This document shows positions 33,250 to 41,020 of a stretch of 64,000 bases of DNA, piece by piece; the first letter of the stretch is position 1; each line of letters begins with the position of its first letter. The notes below the pieces were generated by a model. That model ran no database searches and was not told the DNA's origin. It saw only the letters and a program-made list of their open reading frames with translations. The stretch covers positions 434,001-498,000 of the forward strand of contig CAWEGB010000006.1 of assembly GCA_963808545.1 (NCBI GenBank), read 5' to 3'. This stretch comes from JACVRW01 sp963808545 (GTDB lineage Bacteria > Actinomycetota > Thermoleophilia > Solirubrobacterales > Thermoleophilaceae). The translations under genes were made by a program, and so were the position numbers.

Positions 33250-33528
33250 ATGTGCCTGGCCATTCCCGGCCAGATCGTGCAGATCGTCGACAGCGAGAAT
33301 CGTCTCGCTCAGGTCGACGTCGCCGGGGTGCAGCGCACGATCAACATCGGTCTGCTCGACGACGACGGCCAGGGCGTCGACTCGGGTGACTGGGTGCTCA
33401 TCCACGTCGGCTTCGCTATGTCGCGAGTCGACGAGGAGGAGGCGATCGCCACCCGGCGGCAGCTGGAGCGCATGGGCGAGGACTACGAGGCCGAGCTCGA
33501 GGAGCTCAAGGCGAGCGTGATCGAATGA
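33250..33528 (+). CDS. hypC: Hydrogenase maturation chaperone HypC
   Basis: 92 residues. Starts with the invariant MCLAIPGQIV, whose Cys2 binds iron and the HypD/large-subunit precursor, and has VAGVQRTINIGLL and GDWVLIHVGFAMSRVDEEEA, all typical. It carries the Fe(CN)2CO unit from HypD to the large subunit. It is the first gene of a 14-kb operon in which neighbours overlap or nearly touch. A second, shorter HypC-like gene overlaps its stop by four bases. Confidence 0.95.
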   Translation: MCLAIPGQIVQIVDSENRLAQVDVAGVQRTINIGLLDDDGQGVDSGDWVLIHVGFAMSRVDEEEAIATRRQLERMGEDYEAELEELKASVIE

Positions 33529-33755
33529 CCGAGCCGACTGAGTCAGTCAACTCCTGTGGAGACCACTGCATCACCTGCTCGGACGAGGGCATCCCGATGC
33601 AGGTCGAGCGGATCGACGAGGATCGGAGCCTGGCACTCTGCGCGGCCGAGGACGGGTCGAAGAGCACGGTCGAGATAACCCTGGTCGAGCCGGTGGCGCC
33701 CGGCGACCGGCTGCTGGTTCACGCAGGGGTCGCGCTGGTGGGTCTCGGCGCATGA
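33525..33755 (+). CDS. Second HypC/HupF-like small protein
   Basis: 76 residues starting at ATGA overlap with hypC. The C-terminal half has the HypC beta-barrel (STVEITLVEPVAPGDRLLVHAGVALVGL). The N-terminus lacks the initial MC and instead carries CGDHCITCSDEGIPMQV, three closely spaced cysteines. It probably forms a second metal- or Fe-delivery chaperone or a partner of HypC. Paired HypC-like genes are known in other hydrogenase clusters. No experimental role can be assigned from sequence. Confidence 0.75.
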   Translation: MTEPTESVNSCGDHCITCSDEGIPMQVERIDEDRSLALCAAEDGSKSTVEITLVEPVAPGDRLLVHAGVALVGLGA

Positions 33756-34867
33756 AGTACGTCGACGAGTTCCGCGATCCCGAGCTCGGCCGCGTGCTCG
33801 CGACCGAGATCCTGGGCGCGGTCGAGCCCGGTCGCCACTACAAGTTCATGGAGGTCTGCGGCGGCCACACGCACTCGATCTACAAGTACGGCGTCGACGA
33901 CCTGCTGCCCGCCAACGTCGAGCTGGTGCACGGGCCGGGCTGCCCGGTGTGCGTGATCCCGATGGGACGCGTGGACGACGGCATCGCCATCGCCCGGCGG
34001 CCCGAGGTGATCTTCACCTGCTTCGGCGACATGATGCGCGTGCCCGGCTCGAAGGGCAGCCTGCTCGAGGCCAAGGCCGAGGGCGCCGACATCCGCATGG
34101 TCTACTCGCCGCTCGACGCGCTGCGGATCGCCAAGCAGAACCCCGACCGCGAGGTCGTCTTCTTCGCCATCGGCTTCGAGACAACGGCGCCGTCCACCGC
34201 CCTCACCCTCAAGCGGGCGAAGGCAGAGGGCCTCGAGAACTTCTCCTGCATGTGCAGCCACGTGACGATCGTTCCGCCGCTGCGCGCGCTGCTCGACTCG
34301 CCGGATCTGCGGCTCGACGGCTTCGTTGGCCCAGGCCACGTCTCGACGGTGGTGGGGTCGCGGCCGTTCCGGTTCATCCCGGCCGACTACGGCAAGCCGA
34401 TCGTCGTCGCCGGCTTCGAGCCGCTGGACATCCTTCAGGCGATCCGCATGATCCTCGCGCAGCTCGCCGAGGGCCGCTGCGAGGTCGAGAACCAGTACGC
34501 GCGAGTGGTGCCGGAGGAGGGGAACCCGCGGGCGCTCGAGGTGATGGCCGAGGTGTTCGAGCTTCGGCCTCACTTCGAGTGGCGCGGGCTGGGCTTCATC
34601 TCGCAGAGCGGGCTGAAGCTGTCCGAGGCCTACGCCGACCTGGACGCCGAGCTGCGCTTCAGCGTGCCCGGCGTACGCGTGGCCGACCCGAAGGCGTGCC
34701 AGTGCGGCGAGGTCCTCAAGGGCGTGATCAAGCCCTGGGAGTGCAAGGTGTTCGGCACCGCCTGCACGCCCGAGCGCCCGATCGGAACCTGCATGGTGTC
34801 CTCCGAGGGCGCCTGCGCCGCCTACTACAACTACGGCCGCTTCGCCCGCGAAAGGGAGGTCGTGTGA
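33752..34867 (+). CDS. hypD: Hydrogenase maturation protein HypD
   Basis: 371 residues, ATGA overlap with the previous gene. It is the scaffold for assembly of the Fe(CN)2CO group. Conserved motifs are present: FMEVCGGHTHSI (Cys in CGGHTH), GPGCPVCVIPMG, FCFGDMMRVPGS-type loop, IGFETTAPSTA, GFVGPGHVS, and the C-terminal 4Fe-4S cysteines in CQCGEVLKG, WECKVFG, CTPERPIGTCMVSSEGACAAYYNY. Complete and of normal length. It works with HypC and HypE, encoded on either side. Confidence 0.96.
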   Translation: MKYVDEFRDPELGRVLATEILGAVEPGRHYKFMEVCGGHTHSIYKYGVDDLLPANVELVHGPGCPVCVIPMGRVDDGIAIARRPEVIFTCFGDMMRVPGSKGSLLEAKAEGADIRMVYSPLDALRIAKQNPDREVVFFAIGFETTAPSTALTLKRAKAEGLENFSCMCSHVTIVPPLRALLDSPDLRLDGFVGPGHVSTVVGSRPFRFIPADYGKPIVVAGFEPLDILQAIRMILAQLAEGRCEVENQYARVVPEEGNPRALEVMAEVFELRPHFEWRGLGFISQSGLKLSEAYADLDAELRFSVPGVRVADPKACQCGEVLKGVIKPWECKVFGTACTPERPIGTCMVSSEGACAAYYNYGRFAREREVV

Positions 34868-35999
34868 GCACGGCGCCACCCGGCGAGGAGCGCAGCCCGA
34901 GCGCTGGTCGGGCGAGCACCGCAGCTCCCCGTCACCGGTCGGGAGGAGAAGCATCCTCGGCATCATCGAGACCGCCCGCGGGAAGCGCGCGAAGTTCCGC
35001 GACGAGCGCATCAACATGGCCCACGGCGCGGGCGGCAAGGCCACCCAGAGCATGATCGAAGGCCTGTTCGCCCCCTCATTCGGCGCTCAGGCGACCGAGG
35101 ACGCCGCTTCGCTCGAGGTCGAGGGGGCCGCGCTGGCTTTTACGACGGACTCTTTCGTGGTCAAGCCGCTGCGCTTCCCGGGCGGCTCCATCGGTGATCT
35201 GGCTGTCAACGGGACGGTCAACGACCTCGCCGTTTCGGGTGCGCGTCCCTTGGCTCTTAGCCTCTCGCTCATCCTCGAAGAGGGCTTGGGGGCAGACGAG
35301 CTCAAGGCGGAGGTCGAGGCGATCGCGAGCGCGGCTGAGGCGGCAGGGGTTCAGATCGTCACCGGGGATACGAAGGTGGTCGAGCGGGGCGCCGCCGACC
35401 AGATGTACATCAGCACCGCGGGCATCGGGCAGCGCGATCCGCGCGCGCGCACCGCCGCGGACGCGCTGCGTCCGGGCGACCGCATCCTGCTCTCGGGCAC
35501 GATCGGCGAGCACGGCACGGCGATCATGCTGGCGCGAGGGGAATTCGAGCTCGACGCGCCGATCGAGTCGGACACGCGCTCGCTCTGGCCGCTGATGGAT
35601 GCGCTCCTCGAGGAGACCGGCCCGGCGCTGCGCTGCGCGCGCGACGCCACTCGCGGAGGTGTGGCCTCGGCTCTGAACGAGCTCGCCCGCTCGTCGCAGG
35701 TGGCGATGCTCGTGCGCGAGGCAGCGGTGCCGATCGAGCCTGCCGTGGCCGGCGCGTCGGAGATCCTGGGAATCGACCCGATGTACGTGGCCAACGAGGG
35801 CAAGCTCGTGGCCTTCGTGGCGCCGGAGGCCGCCGACCGGGCGTTGGCGGCGATGCAGTCCGTTCCGGGCTGCGAGCGCGCGGCGGAGATCGGCGAGGTA
35901 CGCACGGAGCCGCCGGCGATGGTGCTCGTGGAGACGGGCTTCGGCGGCAAGCGAGTGATGGACCAGCTGGTTGGGGATCCGCTGCCGCGGATCTGTTGA
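34864..35999 (+). CDS. hypE: Hydrogenase maturation protein HypE (carbamoyl dehydratase), probable frameshift near the start
   Basis: PurM-like enzyme that dehydrates the thiocarboxamide to thiocyanate and donates CN to iron. The core from 35016 has INMAHGAGGKATQ, FTTDSFVVKPLRFPGG, NGTVNDLAVSGA and the obligatory C-terminal PRIC cysteine tail. Homologues extend upstream with a segment like ILGIIETARGKRAKFRDERI, which is encoded here directly before MAHG in the same frame but has no start codon in that frame. A GTG at 34864 overlapping the hypD stop (GTGTGA) joins it if one base is missing near 34896, giving 378 residues. Alternatively translation starts at ATG 35016. The frameshift is an inference. 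Confidence 0.88.
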
Positions 36000-36015
36000 G
36001 CGAGGAAGGAGACGC

Positions 36016-37077
36016 ATGGCGACTATCGACGCATACGCGGAACAGAAGAAGACCGAGGAGGTCACCGCGCATGTCCTGTGGATGACCACGGGCCTCTCCT
36101 GTGAGGGCGATTCGGTCGCGATGACCTCGGCCACCAATCCGAGCCTCGAGGACATCATCACCCAGGCGATCCCAGGAATGCCGAAGGTCGTGGTGCACAA
36201 CCAGGTGATCGCCTACGAGGTGGGCGACGAGTACATCCAGGCCTGGTACGACGCCGAGAAGGGTGAGCTCGACCCGTTCGTGCTGGTGATCGAAGGGTCG
36301 CTCGGCAACGAGAAGATCAACGGCGAGGGGCACTGGACCGGGTTCGGCGTGAACCCCGAGAACGGCCAGCCGATCACGACCAACGAGTGGATCGACCGGC
36401 TGGCGCCGAAGTCCGCCGCGGTGGTCGCCATCGGCACCTGCGCCACCTACGGCGGCATTCCGGCGATGAAGAACAACCCCACCGGCGCGATGGGCGTGCC
36501 GGACTACCTCGGCTGGAAATGGAAGTCGAAGGCCGGCCTGCCCGTGGTCTGCATCCCGGGCTGTCCCGCCCAGCCGGACAACATGACGGAGACGCTGCTC
36601 TACCTGGCGCTCCACCTCGCCGGGCTCGCCCCCGCTCCCGAGCTCGACGAGCAGCTGCGCCCCAAGTGGCTGTTCGGGCGCACGGTGCGCGAGGGCTGCA
36701 ACCGCGCCGGCTTCGCCGAGCAGGGTGACTTCGCGACCGAGTACGGCTCGGACCACCGCTGCCTGGTGAAGCTGGGCTGCAAGGGACCGGTGGTCAAGTG
36801 CAACGTGCCGGTGCGCGGCTGGGTCAACGGGATCGGCGGCTGCCCGAACGTGGGCGGCATCTGCATGGCCTGCACGATGCCCGGCTTCCCCGACAAGTAC
36901 ATGCCGTTCATGGAGCCGGACAAGTGGGGCAACATGGCCTCGAACTTCTCGAAGGTCGCCTACGGCCCGATGGTCCGCTACTTCCGCAAGCGCAACATCA
37001 AGAGGGAATACGACAAAGAGCCCGAGTGGAGACACAATCGCTCCGAGCTCACCACCGGCTACTCCAAGCGCTGGTAG
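36016..37077 (+). CDS. hhyS: [NiFe] hydrogenase small subunit, group 1h (high-affinity type)
   Basis: 353 residues, AAGGAG before ATG 36016. It carries the Fe-S relay of an H2-oxidising enzyme. There is no Tat signal, so the enzyme is cytoplasmic or peripheral, as in group 1h. The proximal cluster motif is WMTTGLSCEGDSVAM: Cys29 is followed by Asp32 instead of a second Cys. This 3-Cys/1-Asp coordination is known from the Cupriavidus actinobacterial-type hydrogenase and linked to oxygen insensitivity. Other ligands are in AIGTCATYGG, CIPGCPAQPDNM, and the medial/distal set DHRCLVKLGCKGPVVKC ... GGCPNVGGICMACTMPGFPDKY. Group 1h enzymes can oxidise atmospheric H2. Confidence 0.93.
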   Translation: MATIDAYAEQKKTEEVTAHVLWMTTGLSCEGDSVAMTSATNPSLEDIITQAIPGMPKVVVHNQVIAYEVGDEYIQAWYDAEKGELDPFVLVIEGSLGNEKINGEGHWTGFGVNPENGQPITTNEWIDRLAPKSAAVVAIGTCATYGGIPAMKNNPTGAMGVPDYLGWKWKSKAGLPVVCIPGCPAQPDNMTETLLYLALHLAGLAPAPELDEQLRPKWLFGRTVREGCNRAGFAEQGDFATEYGSDHRCLVKLGCKGPVVKCNVPVRGWVNGIGGCPNVGGICMACTMPGFPDKYMPFMEPDKWGNMASNFSKVAYGPMVRYFRKRNIKREYDKEPEWRHNRSELTTGYSKRW

Positions 37078-37089
37078 AGGGAGGCGCGC

Positions 37090-38868
37090 ATGTCAACCGT
37101 TGAGCAACCCCGTGAACAGAAGGTCGTCGTCAAGGAGATGTCCTGGGACCCGATCACCCGCATCGTCGGGTCGCTCGGGATCCACACGGAGATCGACTTC
37201 TCGAACCAGCAGGTCCTGAAGTGCTACTCGACGTCGATGGTGTTCCGTGGCTTCGACATCTTCATGAAGGGAATCGACCCGCGCGACGCCCACTTCATCA
37301 CCAGCCGCATCTGCGGCATCTGCGGCGACAACCACTGCACCTGCTCGTGCCTGAACCAGAACATGGCCTACGGCGTCAAGCCGCCCCCGCTGGGGGACAT
37401 GGCCTACAACCTGGCCGAGACGGCGGACTACATCTTCGACCACGCGATCTACAACGACTGCATGGCGAACGTGGACTTCTGCGAGCAGATGGTCAAGGAG
37501 ACCAATCCGAGCCTGCTCGCGAAGGCGGAGAGCACCTCGGCGCCGCACTCGGACATCCACGGCTACAAGACGGTCGCGGACATCATGCGGGCGCTCAACC
37601 CGTTCACGGGCGAGTTCTATCTCGAGACGCTGCACGTGGCCCGCTACACGCGTGAGATGTACTGCCTGTTCGGCGGACGCCACACCCACCCGTCGACGAT
37701 CATGCCCGGCGGGGTCAGCGCCGACATCACCCACCAGACGTGCACGGACTACTACGTGCGCCTCATGAAGTACTTCGACTACGTGAAGCGCAGCGTGCCG
37801 ATGCACGACGACCTCTACGACTTCTTCCTCACGGAGTTGCCGGGGTACGACATGGTGGGCTTCCGGGAGACGAACCTCGTGAACTGGGGCTCGTTCGACG
37901 ACCCCGACTACGTCGACTACAAGTACGAGAACATGACCGAGTGGGGGCGCAAGCGCTACATCACCCCCGGGATCGCGATCAACGGCGAGCTGATCACCAC
38001 GGACCTGGTGGAGATCAACCTCGCCATCCGGATCCTGCTCGGCAGCTCGTACTTCGACAGCTGGGAGAACGAGCGGACGTTCGTGACCAAGGACCCGCTC
38101 GGCAACCCGGTGGACAAGAACCACCCGTGGAACAAGGTCACGCTGCCCAAGCCGCAGAAGCGTGACTTCGCCGACAAGTACACCTGGGTCGTGTCGCCGC
38201 GCATCTACGACAAGCGCACCGACACGCACGTGTGCTGCGATACCGGCGGCGGCCCGTTCGCCCGTCAGTGGTGCACGGCCAAGGCCGGCCTCGTGGACTT
38301 CGGCTACGCCAGGGCCACCGGCCACAGCATCCAGATGGCTCTCCCGCGCTCGGCGAGCTTCCCGGAGATGGAGATGGAGTGGCACGTGCCGGAGAAGTCG
38401 AACGCGATCGAGCGTGACCGCGCCCGCACGTACCACCAGGCCTACTCGGCGCTGATCGCGCTGCACAACCTGGAGCGGGCGATGAAGGAGGTGCAGGCCG
38501 GACGGACGAAGAGCTGGAACGACTTCACCGTTCCGGAGTCCGCGGTGAGCGTCGGCTTCCACGAGGCGGCGCGCGGCGTGCTGTCGCACCACATGGTGAT
38601 CGAGGACGGCAAGATCGCGAACTACCAGCCCTATCCCCCGACGCCGTGGAACGCGAGTCCGCGTGACGTCTACGGGACTCCCGGCCCCTACGAGGACGCG
38701 GTGCAGAACACCCCGATCTTCGAGGAGAACGGCCCGGAGAACTTCAAGGGCATCGACATCATGCGGGCGGTTCGCTCGTTCGACCCGTGTCTGCCGTGCG
38801 GCGTGCACATGTACGGCGGGAAGGGGCCGGTGCGCAAGGTGGTCCACACACCGACGGCCCTCTGCTGA
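37090..38868 (+). CDS. hhyL: [NiFe] hydrogenase large subunit, group 1h
   Basis: 592 residues, GGGAGG before ATG 37090. Contains the Ni-Fe active site: N-terminal L1 motif SRICGICGDNHCT (Cys75, Cys78, His82) and C-terminal L2 motif DPCLPCGVH (Cys567, Cys570, His573). Nineteen residues follow the His and should be removed by the endopeptidase encoded at 42087. The sequence around NMAYGVKPPPLGDMAYNLAE and GGRHTHPSTIMPGGV is typical of the actinobacterial high-affinity branch. Additional cysteines in NHCTCSC are a local variation. It is encoded 12 nt after the small subunit and flanked on both sides by maturation genes in one operon. Confidence 0.96.
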   Translation: MSTVEQPREQKVVVKEMSWDPITRIVGSLGIHTEIDFSNQQVLKCYSTSMVFRGFDIFMKGIDPRDAHFITSRICGICGDNHCTCSCLNQNMAYGVKPPPLGDMAYNLAETADYIFDHAIYNDCMANVDFCEQMVKETNPSLLAKAESTSAPHSDIHGYKTVADIMRALNPFTGEFYLETLHVARYTREMYCLFGGRHTHPSTIMPGGVSADITHQTCTDYYVRLMKYFDYVKRSVPMHDDLYDFFLTELPGYDMVGFRETNLVNWGSFDDPDYVDYKYENMTEWGRKRYITPGIAINGELITTDLVEINLAIRILLGSSYFDSWENERTFVTKDPLGNPVDKNHPWNKVTLPKPQKRDFADKYTWVVSPRIYDKRTDTHVCCDTGGGPFARQWCTAKAGLVDFGYARATGHSIQMALPRSASFPEMEMEWHVPEKSNAIERDRARTYHQAYSALIALHNLERAMKEVQAGRTKSWNDFTVPESAVSVGFHEAARGVLSHHMVIEDGKIANYQPYPPTPWNASPRDVYGTPGPYEDAVQNTPIFEENGPENFKGIDIMRAVRSFDPCLPCGVHMYGGKGPVRKVVHTPTALC

Positions 38869-38871
38869 CCG

Positions 38872-39690
38872 ATGGAGTCCGAGCAGCTGATCGCCCGTGT
38901 CCAGGAGCTCACGGGACGACTCGAGGACCTCGACGACCCTGACTCGCGCGACCTGGCCGAGGAGCTGACCGCGGCCGTCGTGCAGATGTATGGCGCGGGG
39001 CTCGAGCGCATCGTCGAGCTGGCTGACGACACGACCCGCGACGAGATGGCCAAGGACGATCTCGTCGCGGGGCTGCTGATGATCCACGACCTCTACCCGG
39101 TCCCGATCGAGGAACGGGTGGCGGAAGCACTCGACACCGTGAGGCCCTACATGGAGTCCCACGGCGGGAACGTCGAGCTGCTGGGGATCGAGGACGGCAT
39201 CGCGAAGCTGCGCCTGGAGGGAAGCTGCAAGTCGTGCCGGGCGTCGTCCTCCACCCTCGAGCTGGCCGTGCGCCAGGCCCTCGAGGAGGCGGCCCCCGAC
39301 CTCGACGGGATGGACGTCGAGGGCATCGTGGAGGAAGAGGAAGAGCCGGAGATCTCGGGCATCCCGCTGCCGATCGTGCAGATGAACGGGGCGCCGTCAT
39401 GGCACACCCTCGGGATCGACGGCTCCGACCAGCTCGTGGCCACCGACGTCGAGGGCGTGCCGCTGGTGGTGGCCAACGTGGACGGGACGCTGCTGGCCTA
39501 CCGCAACAGTTGCGCCGGCTGCGGGGGCACGCTGGACGGGGGAGCGCTCGAGCAGGGGGCGCTCGGCTGTCCCGGCTGCGGGCGCAGCTACTTCCTGCCG
39601 CAGGCCGGACGCTCGATGGACGACGACCACCTGCAGCTGCAGCCGGTCCCGCTGCTGCGGGAGGAGGCAGCGATAAAGGTCGCTCTGTGA
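38872..39690 (+). CDS. NifU-domain/Rieske-like Fe-S protein of the hydrogenase (HhyE-like)
   Basis: 272 residues, 3 nt after hhyL. The N-terminal helical part is followed by a NifU C-terminal domain (VRPYMESHGGNVELLGIEDGI, GSCKSC with Cys119/Cys122) that can hold a cluster. Residues of about 175-260 look like a Rieske fold (VATDVEGVPLVVANVDGTLLAYRN), but the ligand loops are CAGC and CPGC (Cys214, 217, 233, 236) instead of CxH and CxxH. In mycobacteria the Fe-S protein HhyE encoded with the group 1h hydrogenase is the proposed immediate electron acceptor. This protein is its probable counterpart, passing electrons towards quinone. Four-Cys ligation would imply a rubredoxin-, ferredoxin- or zinc-like centre. 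Confidence 0.8.
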   Translation: MESEQLIARVQELTGRLEDLDDPDSRDLAEELTAAVVQMYGAGLERIVELADDTTRDEMAKDDLVAGLLMIHDLYPVPIEERVAEALDTVRPYMESHGGNVELLGIEDGIAKLRLEGSCKSCRASSSTLELAVRQALEEAAPDLDGMDVEGIVEEEEEPEISGIPLPIVQMNGAPSWHTLGIDGSDQLVATDVEGVPLVVANVDGTLLAYRNSCAGCGGTLDGGALEQGALGCPGCGRSYFLPQAGRSMDDDHLQLQPVPLLREEAAIKVAL

Positions 39691-40346
39691 AGAACATCGA
39701 CGACGCAGTGGCAAGTCGCCGCAAGGCGATGATGGTCTCGGGCCTACGGGGACTCGGCCGGCCGAAGGCGCCGGAGTCGGCTCCGGCTGACGTGGTGGAG
39801 GATGACCGGGAGCGGTGCGATCTCTGCCAGACCACCGTGCCGGCGGACCACCGGCACATGCTCAACCTCTACGAGCGGCAGATCATCTGCGTGTGCGAGG
39901 CCTGCTGGGCGCTGCGCTCGGGCGACACGGAGTTTCGCCCGGTCGGCCACCGCACGCTCTGGCTCGAGGACTTCCAGCTGCCCGAGGAGATCTGGGCACA
40001 GTTCCGGATCCCGATCGGACTCGCCTTCTTCATGTACTCGAGCGTCACGGACTGCGTCGTCGCGATGTATCCCAGCCCCGCCGGCGCCACCGAGTCCGAG
40101 CTCCACTTCGAGACCTGGAACCGGCTGGTCAAGATGAACCCGGTCCTCGAGCGGCTCGAGCCCGACGCGGAGGCGCTGATCGTCAACCGGACGGCGGACC
40201 CGCACGCCTTCGCCATCGCGCCGATCGACCGCTGCTACATGCTTGTCGGCCTGATCAAGGCATCATGGGAGGGCATCTCGGGCGGGGCCGCGATGGAGCG
40301 GGCGATCGCTGACTACTTCGACGAGCTGCGGGCGGCCTCGCAATGA
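39687..40346 (+). CDS. Hydrogenase-operon Cys-rich protein, probably DUF5947
   Basis: 219 residues from GTG 39687, overlapping the previous stop (GTGA). A disordered front precedes a probable metal site ERCDLCQTTVPADHRHMLN ... IICVCEACWAL (CxxC and CxCxxC with two His nearby). The rest is an alpha/beta domain (IPIGLAFFMYSSVTDCVVAMYPSPAGATES, IVNRTADPHAFAIAPIDRCYML). I believe this is the DUF5947 family that travels with group 1h hydrogenases in actinobacteria, from memory. Its fixed place after the Fe-S protein suggests a role in cluster handling or electron transfer. Function unknown. Confidence 0.7.
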   Translation: MKNIDDAVASRRKAMMVSGLRGLGRPKAPESAPADVVEDDRERCDLCQTTVPADHRHMLNLYERQIICVCEACWALRSGDTEFRPVGHRTLWLEDFQLPEEIWAQFRIPIGLAFFMYSSVTDCVVAMYPSPAGATESELHFETWNRLVKMNPVLERLEPDAEALIVNRTADPHAFAIAPIDRCYMLVGLIKASWEGISGGAAMERAIADYFDELRAASQ

Positions 40347-41020
40347 ATCAACCCCAGGCGGTTCAAGCACCGGTTGCCCCGGAGCCCGAGTTCCAGATCC
40401 TGAGCGCGCACGGCCGTCGGCACGCCGCCGTCCCGGCCGTGGAGTTCGACGTCCACGTGTCGGAGCCGGGCGGCCGCGCGGTCTACGTCATCGCGCTGAG
40501 CGCGATGATCATGATCGAGCCTGCACGCCGGTCCTACGACGCCGAGACGCGGGAGAAGCTGGTGGAGCTGTTCGGCGCGCCGGAGCGCTGGGCCACCACC
40601 ACGCGCAGCCTCGTCTGGCACCAGGCCGACGTGCTGGTGCCGGCCTTCACCGGATCGACGACCTTTCGCGTGGCCGTGCCGGCGAGCTTCGACATGGAGG
40701 TGGCGTCGGCCAAGTACCTCTACGGCCTGCCGGACGGCGAGGTGCCGCTGGCCTTCAACTTCAACGGCACGGTTCACTACCGCGGCGACGACGGGCGGCT
40801 GCAGCTGTCGCTCATTCCCTGGTCCTGCTCGGCAGAGTTCCGCTTCCCGGTGAGCGTCTGGCGCGAGCTGATCGAGCACTACTACCCGCGGACGGGCTGG
40901 GTCCCCGTGCAGGAGGCGACGCTGCGGGCGCTGCAGCGCGAGAAGGCCAGGCGAGGGCTGCCGACGCTCGACGCCTGTGTGGCGGAGCTGCTCGAGGAGG
41001 AGGAGGATCTCTCGCCGTGA
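40343..41020 (+). CDS. Hydrogenase-operon protein, probably DUF6084
   Basis: 225 residues, ATGA overlap with the previous gene. It looks like a beta-rich soluble protein: EFDVHVSEPGGRAVYVIALSA at the start, SLVWHQADVLVPAFTGSTTFRVAVP, FNFNGTVHYRGDDGRLQLSLIPW and a final helix. No signal peptide, cysteine cluster or enzyme motif was seen. From memory it matches the DUF6084 family of actinobacterial hydrogenase loci. Translational coupling on both sides indicates a stoichiometric role with the hydrogenase. Function unknown. Confidence 0.65.
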   Translation: MNQPQAVQAPVAPEPEFQILSAHGRRHAAVPAVEFDVHVSEPGGRAVYVIALSAMIMIEPARRSYDAETREKLVELFGAPERWATTTRSLVWHQADVLVPAFTGSTTFRVAVPASFDMEVASAKYLYGLPDGEVPLAFNFNGTVHYRGDDGRLQLSLIPWSCSAEFRFPVSVWRELIEHYYPRTGWVPVQEATLRALQREKARRGLPTLDACVAELLEEEEDLSP

